Below, piece after piece: positions 42,097-50,374 of a stretch of 64,000 bases of DNA. Source of the DNA: an uncultured Bacilli bacterium (GTDB taxonomy: Bacteria > Bacillota_I > Bacilli_A > RF39 > UBA660); the NCBI GenBank assembly GCA_910576795.1, contig CAJTIX010000001.1, positions 58,326 through 122,325 on the forward strand. Direction: 5' to 3'. The position numbers were made by a program, and so were the translations under genes. How positions within the stretch are numbered: position 1 is the stretch's first letter; every line of letters starts with the position of its first letter. The notes under the pieces were generated by a model. It did not search any database. It was not told where the DNA came from and saw only the letters and a list, made by a program, of their open reading frames with translations.

Positions 42097-43542
42097 ATGA
42101 AAGAATATCATAAACAAATTGGACCCTTTTATCGAAGTCAAAAGAAAACATCTACAATGATGATGCACGTTTTAATTGCCCTTTTTCCCATTGTTTTATT
42201 TCAATTTTATAAAAACGGAATCGTTCCATACTTACACCATAAAGTAGGTTTATATGGATTATTTTATCCACTTATATTTGTAATGATTCCACCCATTGTA
42301 ACTTGTATAACAGAATGGATAGGAGCTCGTTTTTTCTTACAGAAAAGAGGAATGGAGTTAAAACAATATTTACAAAATTCCTATGCTCTTCTGCCTGGAT
42401 TGTTTTTGGCTCTTATTTTGCCAATTCATACACCTATTTCTATTTTGATATTGGGTGCAGTAGTAGCATCTGTAATTGGTAAATTGGTTTATGGAGGATT
42501 TGGAAATAACATTTTTAATCCCGCTTTAATTGGACGTTTATTTGTCATTACTGCCTATGCAGGTGTGATTGTGAGTCATGGAGGATATTTTAATGCATAC
42601 GAAATAGATACCATTAGTCATGCAACTCCTTTATCCAATGCTTCCACCATAGAAGGAATTGGAACTTATCAAACCTTGGTAGCTCCATATGGTACTTTAT
42701 GGGATTTCTTTACGGGAATGATACCAGGAGCAGTAGGAGAAACGAGTAGCTTACTATGTATCATTGGTTTTCTTTATTTGACTTGGAAAAAGGTAATCAA
42801 ATGGCGAATTCCTGTCTATTATATTGGAACAGTCTTCTTCATGACTTTGACCATCGGACTGATCAATGGTTTATCCATTTGGTATCCGTTGTTTCAAATT
42901 TTAAGCGGAGGTCTTTTCTTTGGGGCAGTCTTTATGGCAACAGATCCTGTTACTTCGCCAGTAACTAAAAATGGACAAGTCCTTTATGGAATTGGGTTAG
43001 GAATTTTAACAGTTATCTTTCGTTATTTAACAGCGTATCCAGAAGGTGTATTAACAAGTATCCTGACAATGAATATGCTCAACTTTATGATAGAAAAAGT
43101 GGGTATGAAATGTAAAAAGAAAGAATTTCGTTTGTTTACAGTAGCAATTGTTCTAATGATATTGGGTGGAATTATTTACACAGTAAATTCTAGATATACC
43201 AATATAGGAGAGACATTAGATCCTAATTTCAAAGTCTATGAAGAAAAGGAATTAGGAAATCAAGTGATTTATAAAGTTTCGCAAAAAGGCAATGGAGGAC
43301 CAATTGTCTGTGAAGTGGCAATAAAAGATGGTAAAATCACTCATATAAAGGTATTGGAACATAATGAAACACCAAGTTATTATTCCATTGTAGAAAAAGA
43401 AAAATATATTGAAACATTAATCCAAAAACAAAATCAATTAACAGAACTGGATACAGTCAGTGGAGCAACCATTTCATCTACCGCACTTAAGAAATTGGTA
43501 ATCAATACATTACAAGAATACGAGGAACATTATGAAAAATAA
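42097..43542 (+). CDS. rnfD-rnfG: Fused Rnf subunits D and G
   Basis: A 481-residue fusion. Residues about 20-345 are RnfD with eight to nine membrane helices; the FMN-attachment area reads ISHATPL with Thr about 177. A further helix (about 350-372) leads to an FMN-binding RnfG domain (about 375-470) whose flavin-transferase motif is VSGATISSTAL, Thr about 458. The usual order is rnfC-D-G-E-A-B with D and G separate. The sequence runs through in one frame without a stop or start at the junction, so the fusion is real. It overlaps the next small ORF by 11 bases. Confidence 0.93.
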   Translation: MKEYHKQIGPFYRSQKKTSTMMMHVLIALFPIVLFQFYKNGIVPYLHHKVGLYGLFYPLIFVMIPPIVTCITEWIGARFFLQKRGMELKQYLQNSYALLPGLFLALILPIHTPISILILGAVVASVIGKLVYGGFGNNIFNPALIGRLFVITAYAGVIVSHGGYFNAYEIDTISHATPLSNASTIEGIGTYQTLVAPYGTLWDFFTGMIPGAVGETSSLLCIIGFLYLTWKKVIKWRIPVYYIGTVFFMTLTIGLINGLSIWYPLFQILSGGLFFGAVFMATDPVTSPVTKNGQVLYGIGLGILTVIFRYLTAYPEGVLTSILTMNMLNFMIEKVGMKCKKKEFRLFTVAIVLMILGGIIYTVNSRYTNIGETLDPNFKVYEEKELGNQVIYKVSQKGNGGPIVCEVAIKDGKITHIKVLEHNETPSYYSIVEKEKYIETLIQKQNQLTELDTVSGATISSTALKKLVINTLQEYEEHYEK

Positions 43543-43630
43543 AAAATTACAAGGTATATTCGCACTTACCATTACAGCATTTGTTTGTACATCTATCTTA
43601 TATTTGGTAATGACTATAATTGGAATATAA
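43532..43630 (+). CDS. 32-residue membrane peptide in the Rnf operon
   Basis: MKNKKLQG followed by one helix and ending MTIIGI. GAGGA lies six bases before the ATG, which overlaps the rnfD-rnfG stop; rnfE follows after 13 bases. The peptide resembles the N-terminal membrane anchor of a normal RnfG, which this fusion no longer needs. It may be a small extra subunit or a relic of RnfG kept in the operon. Confidence 0.6.
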   Translation: MKNKKLQGIFALTITAFVCTSILYLVMTIIGI

Positions 43631-43643
43631 AAGGAGGTATTTT

Positions 43644-44282
43644 ATGAAAATAATAAAAAATGGAATTTTAAATGAAAATCCAGTTTTTGTATTATTATTG
43701 GGATTATGTTCTACTCTTGCTATTACGACCAAATTTGAAAATGCTTACCTTATGGGAATTTGTGTAACATTGGTATTGATTGTTTCCAATTTTGTTGTTT
43801 CTATTATTCGCAAATGGATTCCCAGTAGTGTAAAAACACCAGTTTATATTTTAATCATTGCAACATTGGTTACCATAATGGAACTATTGTTACAATATTA
43901 TGCAAGGGATGTTTATGATATATTTGGTATTTATTTACCACTTATTGTTGTGAACTGTATTATATTAGGAAGGGCTCTAGCGGTTGCGTCTAAGAAAACT
44001 GTAGGAAAAAGTGTACTAGATGGAATTGGGATTGGGTTTGGGTACACAATTGCCCTTATGGTAATCGCATGTATAAGAGAAGTACTTGGAAATAACACTA
44101 TCACATTTATGGACTCGATTAGTTCCATAACAGGATATCGTGCCATTTACCGTGTGTTTCCAGAAAATGAACTGATTCCAATGTCCTTTTTGATATCTCC
44201 AGCAGGTGCCTTTCTTACTTTAGGTATTTTAATGGCCATTTTTAATGCAATTCATAAAGGAGGTAAACATGAATCTAATTAG
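43644..44282 (+). CDS. rnfE: Rnf complex subunit E
   Basis: A 212-residue membrane protein with six helices and the family sequence NGILNENPVFVLLLGLCSTLAIT, FGIYLPLIVVNCIILGRA and the SVLDGIGIGFGYTIAL segment. RnfE and RnfA together form the membrane core with an intramembrane iron-sulfur site; the Cys of VVNCIILGRA is the expected ligand. AAAGGAGG precedes the ATG at 43644. It overlaps rnfA by 14 bases. Confidence 0.94.
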   Translation: MKIIKNGILNENPVFVLLLGLCSTLAITTKFENAYLMGICVTLVLIVSNFVVSIIRKWIPSSVKTPVYILIIATLVTIMELLLQYYARDVYDIFGIYLPLIVVNCIILGRALAVASKKTVGKSVLDGIGIGFGYTIALMVIACIREVLGNNTITFMDSISSITGYRAIYRVFPENELIPMSFLISPAGAFLTLGILMAIFNAIHKGGKHESN

Positions 44283-44838
44283 CTTATTTGTAGCAAGTAT
44301 TCTTACGGAAAATATTGTGCTTATGAAATTTTTAGGGATTTGTCCTTTTGTAGGTACTTCTAGTAAAGAAAAAAGCGCATTTGGAATGGGAATTGCTGTT
44401 ACGCTTGTAATTACATTATCAGCAATTATGACATATTTATTATATTATTATATTTTAGTGCCAACCAATACTACTTATTTAAAAACACTTTCTTTTGTTC
44501 TTGTAGTTGCCTGTATGGTACAACTGATAGAAATGCTAATTCATAAATGGAATCCCAAATTGTATCAAAGTTTAGGGATCTACCTTCCTTTGATTACTAC
44601 AAATTGTGCAGTATTGGGTGTTTTATTACTCAATATTACGAATCATTATTCTTTTTTAGAAATGCTTATTTTTAGTATTGGTTCTAGCTTAGGGTTTACC
44701 ATTGTGATTTATATTTTCGCAACCATCCGTGAGATATTAGAGAAAAGAAACGTACCAAATTGTTTTAAGGGATATCCAATTGCTCTCATTACTGCTTCTA
44801 TTATGGCTTTATTATTCTCGAGGTATTTCATCATATGA
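44269..44838 (+). CDS. rnfA: Rnf complex subunit A
   Basis: A 189-residue, six-helix membrane protein: TENIVLMKFLGICPFVGTSSKEKSA, GIYLPLITTNCAVLGVLLL and SSLGFTIVIYIFATIRE. Cys in LGICPF and TTNCAV correspond to the conserved ligands of the membrane iron-sulfur centre shared with RnfE. AAAGGAGG before the ATG. Its stop overlaps the next small ORF as ATGA. Confidence 0.95.
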   Translation: MNLISLFVASILTENIVLMKFLGICPFVGTSSKEKSAFGMGIAVTLVITLSAIMTYLLYYYILVPTNTTYLKTLSFVLVVACMVQLIEMLIHKWNPKLYQSLGIYLPLITTNCAVLGVLLLNITNHYSFLEMLIFSIGSSLGFTIVIYIFATIREILEKRNVPNCFKGYPIALITASIMALLFSRYFII

Positions 44839-44948
44839 TAGCTTACATTTTAATTGTCTTTCTCATCCTTTTGTATCTCATTCTTGCACGGAAAAATAAA
44901 TGCTATGGTTGTTTGTTATGTGAAAAATGTAAGGAGAAAAAAGAATGA
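44835..44948 (+). CDS. 37-residue membrane peptide with a four-Cys tail
   Basis: One helix (IAYILIVFLILLYLILA) followed by RKNKCYGCLLCEKCKEKKE. Four Cys in the order CxxCxxCxxC could bind an iron-sulfur cluster or zinc. Start and stop both overlap neighbours (ATGA with rnfA and with rnfB), so it is surely translated with the operon. It resembles FeoB-associated Cys-rich peptides in form. Here it may carry electrons in place of the missing RnfB ferredoxin part, which is inference. Confidence 0.7.
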   Translation: MIAYILIVFLILLYLILARKNKCYGCLLCEKCKEKKE

Positions 44949-45199
44949 TAGGAATTTTAATTATGACATTACTTGCTTTTTTATTCAGTCTTTTATTGGT
45001 AATCATTTCTGAGAAAACTGAAAAAAAGGACTATTTAAAATATTTACCAGGGTATAACTGTGGTGTTTGTGGATTTGGTAGTTGTAAAGGAATGAGTGAT
45101 GCGATGGAAAAAGATATTATGTGTTACAAAAAATGTAAATTGCTAAAAGGCGAAAATATAGAAAAAATGGAACAAATGGTGAGTTCCCAAATAGATTAG
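44945..45199 (+). CDS. rnfB: Minimal Rnf complex subunit B
   Basis: Only 84 residues: an N-terminal helix (about 3-23) and the Fe4 domain LPGYNCGVCGFGSCKGMSDAM with Cys about 39, 42, 47 and 60 or 64. Normal RnfB is 180-330 residues because an eight-Cys ferredoxin domain (or more) follows; here a stop and a terminator come directly after the Fe4 domain. The frame is clean and no ferredoxin sequence follows in other frames. Confidence 0.88.
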   Translation: MIGILIMTLLAFLFSLLLVIISEKTEKKDYLKYLPGYNCGVCGFGSCKGMSDAMEKDIMCYKKCKLLKGENIEKMEQMVSSQID

Positions 45200-45204
45200 A
45201 AATG

Positions 45205-45231
45205 TGTACTTTTAAAAAGTACATTTTTTTG
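45205..45231 (+). terminator. Terminator of the Rnf operon
   Basis: TGTACTTT (45205-45212) and AAAGTACA (45216-45223) with a TAA loop and T7 tail. The 170 bases to the next gene hold only its promoter TTGAAG (45345) / TATTCT (45368). Confidence 0.92.
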
Positions 45232-45397
45232 AATTGATTATGAATTTGGTAAATGGAATTATATGTAATAGAAAAATAATAAAACTGCGTTAAGGAAACC
45301 AAAAAAGAAATAAAAGATGATTACAAAAAAGCAAAAATGTTAGTTTGAAGAGGCAAATGAAATATGGTATTCTGTCCTAAATTAAGGAGGAATACGT

Positions 45398-46396
45398 ATG
45401 AAAAAAGACATTCGAAAAGAGAAATTAGAGAAAGGAAAAATTATACCCTTAACATTTGATTATGTATTTACAGCTATATTTAATAATCCCGAAAATATCA
45501 AAATACTAGAAAACTTTTTATCATGTTATTTGGAAATGCCATTAGAAAAATTGAGAGGAAAAGTGAAAATAGTTCCTAGAAATCTAAAATTAGAAAGTAA
45601 AATGGAAGCAAGCAAACAAGTAGATTTAATTCTCGAATTGGAAGATGAAAAAATCAATATTGAATTATCTAATCGAGTGAATGTAGGAATTATCAATCGT
45701 AATATTGTATATGCGTGTGGAATTCATTCAAGAAACTTAAAATATGGAGAAAAAGACTATAATAACATAGGAAGAACCATTCAAATCAATTTGAATCATT
45801 ATCACACAAATCAAAAGTTAAAAGAGACCTATTATTTGAGAAATGAAGAAGGAAGAATACTGAGTAAAAAGTTTAGAATAGATTTTTTAGATATGGTAAT
45901 TGGGAAGAAGATGTGTTATACTGGTAGTGAAAACAACTTAGCAAAATGGTGTGTAGCATTTACAGCAGAGACAGAAGAAGAGTTTCTAAGAGCGGTAGGT
46001 GAGATAATGATGGAAGAAGAAGCAAGGGAAAAACTAATAGATGAGGTAAACAAGTATAGTAATGATGAAGAAGTATTTGCCCTTTATTCAGCATATACGA
46101 GACAAGAATTAGAATATAATACATTTATGGCAGATGCAAAAGAAAAAGGTATAAAAAAGGGACTAAAAAAAGGATTGAAGCAAGGGCTTAAACAAGGGAT
46201 TCAACAAGGAATACAGCAAGGAATTGAGCAGGGAATACAACAAGGGATTGAAAAGGGGATCGAGCAAGGTAAACAGGAAAGAAATATAGAAATTGCTAGA
46301 AATATGTTAGATAATCATTATACTATAGATGAAGTTTGTGAGATATTAAAAATTACTAGGGAACAAATAGAAACACTTAGTCAAATGGATACATAA
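45398..46396 (+). CDS. Rpn/PD-(D/E)XK nuclease-family protein
   Basis: A 332-residue protein. The start TFDYVFTAIFNNPENIKILENFL and the core QVDLILELEDEKINIELSNR (about residues 75-95, D-...-E-x-S/K pattern) match the PD-(D/E)XK family annotated as Rpn recombination-promoting nucleases or transposase-like proteins. The usual E-x-Q/K motif is ELSNR here. Residues about 250-294 are KG-I/L-x-x repeats coded by 12-bp units. The C-terminus has a small helical MLDNHYTIDEVCEIL unit typical of the family. Full length. A second, truncated copy starts at 63865. Confidence 0.85.
   Translation: MKKDIRKEKLEKGKIIPLTFDYVFTAIFNNPENIKILENFLSCYLEMPLEKLRGKVKIVPRNLKLESKMEASKQVDLILELEDEKINIELSNRVNVGIINRNIVYACGIHSRNLKYGEKDYNNIGRTIQINLNHYHTNQKLKETYYLRNEEGRILSKKFRIDFLDMVIGKKMCYTGSENNLAKWCVAFTAETEEEFLRAVGEIMMEEEAREKLIDEVNKYSNDEEVFALYSAYTRQELEYNTFMADAKEKGIKKGLKKGLKQGLKQGIQQGIQQGIEQGIQQGIEKGIEQGKQERNIEIARNMLDNHYTIDEVCEILKITREQIETLSQMDT
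46148..46279 (+). repeat. Eleven in-frame 12-bp units (GI/GL-xx repeat)
   Basis: Units follow the form GGN-(A/C/T)TN-NAR-MAR, each coding Gly-Ile/Leu-Lys/Gln/Glu-Lys/Gln. They are imperfect copies, one every 12 bases from 46148, with the last unit degenerate. They predict a long charged amphipathic helix and are prone to slippage. Confidence 0.85.
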
Positions 46397-46523
46397 AAGA
46401 TTATTTTAAATGTAATGAAAAGACGATAAAATTTCTCCTTATATAGTTCATTTTGAAATAGCATTCACATAAAATAGGAATGATGCTATAATAGGTTTAG
46501 TATCGAAGTAAGGAGAAGGTAAA

Positions 46524-47888
46524 ATGTATCAAAACAAGAAAATTTTAATTCTAGGCATGGCTAGAAGTGGATATGAAGTTGCAAAACTACTATCCCATTA
46601 TCAAAATGATATTATTATAACAGATGCGAAACAGCAAGATGAAAAACAAGTAAAAGAGCTAGAACAATTACATATTCCTGTCATTATCACAGACAAACAA
46701 GATGAGATATTGGATGAACATTTTGATGTCGTAATTAAAAATCCAGGAATAAAATATACCCATCCTTGTGTTTTGAAGGCAAAGAATTTAGAAATTCCTG
46801 TTGTCAACGAGCTAGAAGTAGCGTATTCATTTTTGCCAGAAGATGTGAAAATCATTGGTGTAACAGGATCAAATGGAAAAACAACAACCGTTTCGCTCAT
46901 TTATGAACTATTGAAAACAACGATAGAAAATGTACATTTATGTGGTAATATTGGAACACCTCTTTCTAGCATAATCCCACAAATACACAAAGGAGATATA
47001 CTTGTAATGGAAATATCTGACCATCAACTTTGTGATATGTATCATTTTAAAACAGATATTAGTGTTTTAACCAATATAAGTGATGCCCATACAGATTTTC
47101 ATGATTCCCATTTGCGATATGTGGAAATGAAGAAAAAAATTTTCAATCATCATACAAAAGATAATATCGGCATTTTTAATTTTGAAAACAAAGAGTCTAT
47201 GGATTTATCAAAAGATATCCATACTCATAAACTTTATTTTTCTAGTACAACAGAGCAGGATTGTTATTTAAAGGATAATAAGATTTATTATCATCAGTCA
47301 GAAATTATCTCCACAAATGAAATTGGATTAAAAGGAAATCACAATTATGAAAATATTATGGCTTCCATTTTGGTTGCAAAAACATTTGATATAAAAAATG
47401 ACAAAATAGTAGAAGTATTGAAAAATTTTAAAGGTGTAGAACATCGTATTGAATATGTTACGACCATACAAAATCGTGAGGTATATAATGACTCAAAGTC
47501 CACCAATAATGTTGCGACCATTACTGCGCTAAAATCATTTCAAAAACCAATACGACTCTTAATGGGAGGTCTAGATAGAAACCAAAGTTTTGAAGAACTT
47601 TATCCTTATATGCAGTATGTACAGAAAGTTTATTGCTTTGGAGAAACCAAGGAAAAAATAAAACAATTTTGTCTTCAACATCATATTTGTTGTGAAACTT
47701 TTCAAACATTAAAAGAAGCAGCAGTTCAATCATATCAAGAATCAGAAGAAAAAGAAGTTATTTTATTATCTCCAGCGTGTGCTTCATGGGATCAATATGC
47801 CTGTTTTGAAGATCGTGGAAATGAATTTAAAGAGGTTATGATAAATATAGAAACAACGCATCACTTAAGAGTTAGTTTGACAAAATAA
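46524..47888 (+). CDS. murD: UDP-N-acetylmuramoyl-L-alanine:D-glutamate ligase
   Basis: A 454-residue Mur ligase adding D-Glu to UDP-MurNAc-L-Ala. Marks of canonical MurD: P-loop GVTGSNGKTTT (about 112), SDAHTDFHDSHLRYVEMKKKI with the carbamylated-Lys region, GLKGNHNYENIMAS, FKGVEHRIEY, VYNDSKSTN and LLSPACASWDQYACFEDRGNEFKEVM. AAGGAGAAGG precedes the ATG; promoter TTCACA (46464) / TATAAT (46487). A second MurD-like protein (MurD2) is encoded 2.5 kb downstream next to murL, which makes this copy's role of special interest. Confidence 0.93.
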   Translation: MYQNKKILILGMARSGYEVAKLLSHYQNDIIITDAKQQDEKQVKELEQLHIPVIITDKQDEILDEHFDVVIKNPGIKYTHPCVLKAKNLEIPVVNELEVAYSFLPEDVKIIGVTGSNGKTTTVSLIYELLKTTIENVHLCGNIGTPLSSIIPQIHKGDILVMEISDHQLCDMYHFKTDISVLTNISDAHTDFHDSHLRYVEMKKKIFNHHTKDNIGIFNFENKESMDLSKDIHTHKLYFSSTTEQDCYLKDNKIYYHQSEIISTNEIGLKGNHNYENIMASILVAKTFDIKNDKIVEVLKNFKGVEHRIEYVTTIQNREVYNDSKSTNNVATITALKSFQKPIRLLMGGLDRNQSFEELYPYMQYVQKVYCFGETKEKIKQFCLQHHICCETFQTLKEAAVQSYQESEEKEVILLSPACASWDQYACFEDRGNEFKEVMINIETTHHLRVSLTK

Positions 47889-47905
47889 AACCCCTCCATT
47901 ATAAT
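47877..47905 (+). promoter_or_regulatory. Consensus promoter overlapping the murD end
   Basis: TTGACA (47877-47882), exactly 17 bases, TATAAT (47900-47905), a perfect sigma-A match formed partly by the murD stop region. It drives the two paralogous genes that follow. Confidence 0.85.
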
Positions 47906-47931
47906 AGTAAACCAATTACAGGAGGGTATAT

Positions 47932-48426
47932 ATGAATGCAATATGTAAAAAGTATATACAATATGATTATTTATATCGAAAAAGATGTTTACATGAACAA
48001 GAACTCAATCAATTAATAGAATTAAAATATAAAAATTTAAGAAGATTGTATTTTAAGAAAGATTTGAAATATTTTCAAAGATTGTGTATATTTGCAACCG
48101 CAGTATCATATGCGAATTGTTGTGATGAATTTGAATTTAGTTTTCATGACATCAACCAAGAAATCGGGCTATTGAAAGACCAAATCAATAGAACACTATA
48201 TTTTATTGAAAAGAATCGTATCCATAAAGAACAGTTGAAAAAATTAATGATTGCTTGGCAATGTAAAGTACCAGAAATTATGAGAACAATATGGGAACAA
48301 TTTGAACCGCAACAAGAAGATTTATTACCTTTTGAACAATTACAGTTGCAATATAAAAAAGATTATCATAAAGGAATTCAAAAAATAATGAGTAAATCTC
48401 CATATGTTATGGGGGAAAAGGTATGA
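47932..48426 (+). CDS. Unknown helical protein, paralogue 1
   Basis: A 164-residue helical protein without a recognised family. It shares with the next gene an opening YLYRKRCLHEQELNQLIELK, a middle NRIHKEQLKKLMIAW and a closing QFEPQQEDLLPFEQLQ, so the two arose by tandem duplication. GGAGGG precedes the ATG. The two ORFs overlap as ATGA and are driven by a near-perfect promoter, so they are likely well expressed. No function is suggested by sequence. Confidence 0.6.
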   Translation: MNAICKKYIQYDYLYRKRCLHEQELNQLIELKYKNLRRLYFKKDLKYFQRLCIFATAVSYANCCDEFEFSFHDINQEIGLLKDQINRTLYFIEKNRIHKEQLKKLMIAWQCKVPEIMRTIWEQFEPQQEDLLPFEQLQLQYKKDYHKGIQKIMSKSPYVMGEKV

Positions 48427-48920
48427 ATATAATAGATAGGAAATTCAAACATATTTTATATCTTTATCATAAGAGATTGTTATATCAAAATCAATTACAA
48501 AAATATATTAAGGACAAACGATTTTCTTTATATAGACGAGAAGTGGAACAGCAAACATTGTATGCACAATTTTCATTTTCATATTATACAGAACAATTAA
48601 TGTTGGACATTAATTCAATACAGAAAAAAGATATTATATATGCCTTTGAAATAGAAGAGCAAATAAAACAAGAAATCAAAAAGTTAAAAAAAGCAGATTT
48701 ATACCTCAAAAGGAATCAAATTCATATCGAGGAACTGCGAAGATTATTAAGTGATTGGTATCTAGAAAAGGCTAAATTATCAGAGAGTCTTTACCAAACG
48801 TATACTCCTTGTGAGGATGATATACAACCCTTTTGTCAAATAATAGGATGTTATAGGGATCAGGTACAAAAACGATTGGGAGAACTTCACTCTAGTCATA
48901 TCAATAAAGAATCAAAATGA
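48423..48920 (+). CDS. Unknown helical protein, paralogue 2
   Basis: A 165-residue partner of the previous gene (LYLYHKRLLYQNQLQKYIKDK, KRNQIHIEELRRLLSDW, YTPCEDDIQPFCQI). Identity is low but the three segments line up in order and spacing. It ends at a terminator, so the pair is a closed operon, lying between murD and murL-murD2. Confidence 0.6.
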   Translation: MNIIDRKFKHILYLYHKRLLYQNQLQKYIKDKRFSLYRREVEQQTLYAQFSFSYYTEQLMLDINSIQKKDIIYAFEIEEQIKQEIKKLKKADLYLKRNQIHIEELRRLLSDWYLEKAKLSESLYQTYTPCEDDIQPFCQIIGCYRDQVQKRLGELHSSHINKESK

Positions 48921-48922
48921 TG

Positions 48923-48945
48923 ACGATTTGACAATCGTTTTTTTC
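48923..48945 (+). terminator. Rho-independent terminator
   Basis: ACGATT and AATCGT arms around TGAC (48923-48938) with a T7 tail. Confidence 0.88.
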
Positions 48946-49000
48946 TTTACTTTCATTCATACAAGTGTGTATAATTAATAACAAAAGGAGATAGGTTTTT

Positions 49001-50374
49001 ATGGAGAATAATTATAATAAATTTTTACAACTTAGAAAGGACTATCCAGATTTTATTTATCGTAATTATAGGATTGAAGATTTAGAAACACAATATAAAA
49101 TTATCTATGAGTTTGAAATACCAAAACTTGCCGTTTTTCATCCAAGTATAGAAATTCCAAAGAAGGAAATATCTAGTTATGACTTTTTTGAATATTTAGT
49201 ATTTCACTTAGGAATGGTGGAACTAATTAGTTACTTTAAATGTACTTGCAGCCCAAATGTTATTATTGAAGCTGGATATCTAAATAAGGAACAAATAGAG
49301 TGGTTTCAAAAACTATATTTTGATGGGTTAGGGGAATTTTTATATTGTAATGGAATTGAAATAGAAGAAGCAGATTTATTACATATTAATTGCATAGCTT
49401 CTGAAAAGAAAATTTCTATACCTGAATTTGAAGGAATTGGAAATATAATTCCTATTGGTGGAGGAAAAGATTCTATAGTAAGTATAGAATTGTTGAGAGA
49501 AGAATATGAAAATAATACCTGTTTTATTATGAATCCTAAAAATACTACATTGGATTGCGTTAAAATGGGAAATTATACAAAAGAGAAATTAATAACTGTG
49601 AGACGGAATTTGGATTATAAAATAATAGAACTCAATCAACAAGGATTCTTAAATGGGCATACTCCATTTAGTGCTTTATTGGCTTTTTTAACTTATATAG
49701 TTGCTTATTTAAACAAAAAAAGATACATTGTTCTTTCTAATGAATCCAGTGCGAATGAAGCAACAGTTATTGGAACTAATATCAATCATCAATATTCCAA
49801 ATCTTTTGAATTTGAAAACGATTTTAATGATTACACAAAAAAATATTTTGGAATTGAAATTCAATATTTTAGTTTACTAAGACCGCTCAATGAACTACAA
49901 ATTGGCAAATTATTTTCCAATTATAAAAAATATCATCCAATTTTTAAAAGTTGTAATCAAGGTAGTAAAAAAGAAGTATGGAATTGGTGCTGTGAATGCC
50001 CGAAATGTCTATTTGTTTATATAATACTGAGTCCTTATTTAACACAAGAAGAACTAGTGGAAATATTTGGTGTAAATATATTTGAGAAGAAAGAATTATT
50101 ACCAACTTTTTTACAATTACTGGGATATTCAGAAACAAAACCATTTGATTGTATTGGTACAATTCGGGAAGTAAAGTATGCGGTTAGTATTACTATTTAT
50201 AATTGGAACAAGACAAAACTTCCTTATTTACTCGCTTATTATAAAGAACATTTTCCTCTTTATCTTGAAGACAATCCAGAGTTAGATTATAACATAAATC
50301 ATAATCTAGATAATCATTTTGAAGAAATAATCAAAAAAGAATTGAGATGTGACGATGACACAAGAGATAATTAA
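49001..50374 (+). CDS. murL: UDP-MurNAc-L-Ala-L-Glu epimerase
   Basis: A 457-residue protein of the MurL type. It has a PP-loop-like ATP site IIPIGGGKDSIVSIELL (about 151-167), then NGHTPFSALLAFLTYIVAY, SNESSANEATVIGTNINHQYSKSFEFENDFNDY and CCECPKCLFVYIILSPYL. MurL (first found in Xanthomonas) uses ATP to invert the L-Glu added by MurD2, giving the normal D-Glu precursor. The next gene, overlapping by 20 bases, is the MurD2 partner, which confirms the pathway. AAAAGGAG precedes the ATG. In most Bacillota D-Glu comes from MurI, so this route is unexpected. Confidence 0.85.
   Translation: MENNYNKFLQLRKDYPDFIYRNYRIEDLETQYKIIYEFEIPKLAVFHPSIEIPKKEISSYDFFEYLVFHLGMVELISYFKCTCSPNVIIEAGYLNKEQIEWFQKLYFDGLGEFLYCNGIEIEEADLLHINCIASEKKISIPEFEGIGNIIPIGGGKDSIVSIELLREEYENNTCFIMNPKNTTLDCVKMGNYTKEKLITVRRNLDYKIIELNQQGFLNGHTPFSALLAFLTYIVAYLNKKRYIVLSNESSANEATVIGTNINHQYSKSFEFENDFNDYTKKYFGIEIQYFSLLRPLNELQIGKLFSNYKKYHPIFKSCNQGSKKEVWNWCCECPKCLFVYIILSPYLTQEELVEIFGVNIFEKKELLPTFLQLLGYSETKPFDCIGTIREVKYAVSITIYNWNKTKLPYLLAYYKEHFPLYLEDNPELDYNINHNLDNHFEEIIKKELRCDDDTRDN

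Noticed and set aside
46148..46279. CRISPR array
   Set aside because: The 12-bp repeats have no spacers and lie in frame within a protein-coding gene. No other array-like pattern was seen.
47891..47926. CCCTCC/GGAGGG hairpin hiding the ribosome site of the 47932 gene
   Set aside because: The CCCTCC arm lies upstream of the -10 box (47900-47905), so it is not in the mRNA made from the consensus promoter. It would matter only for read-through from murD.
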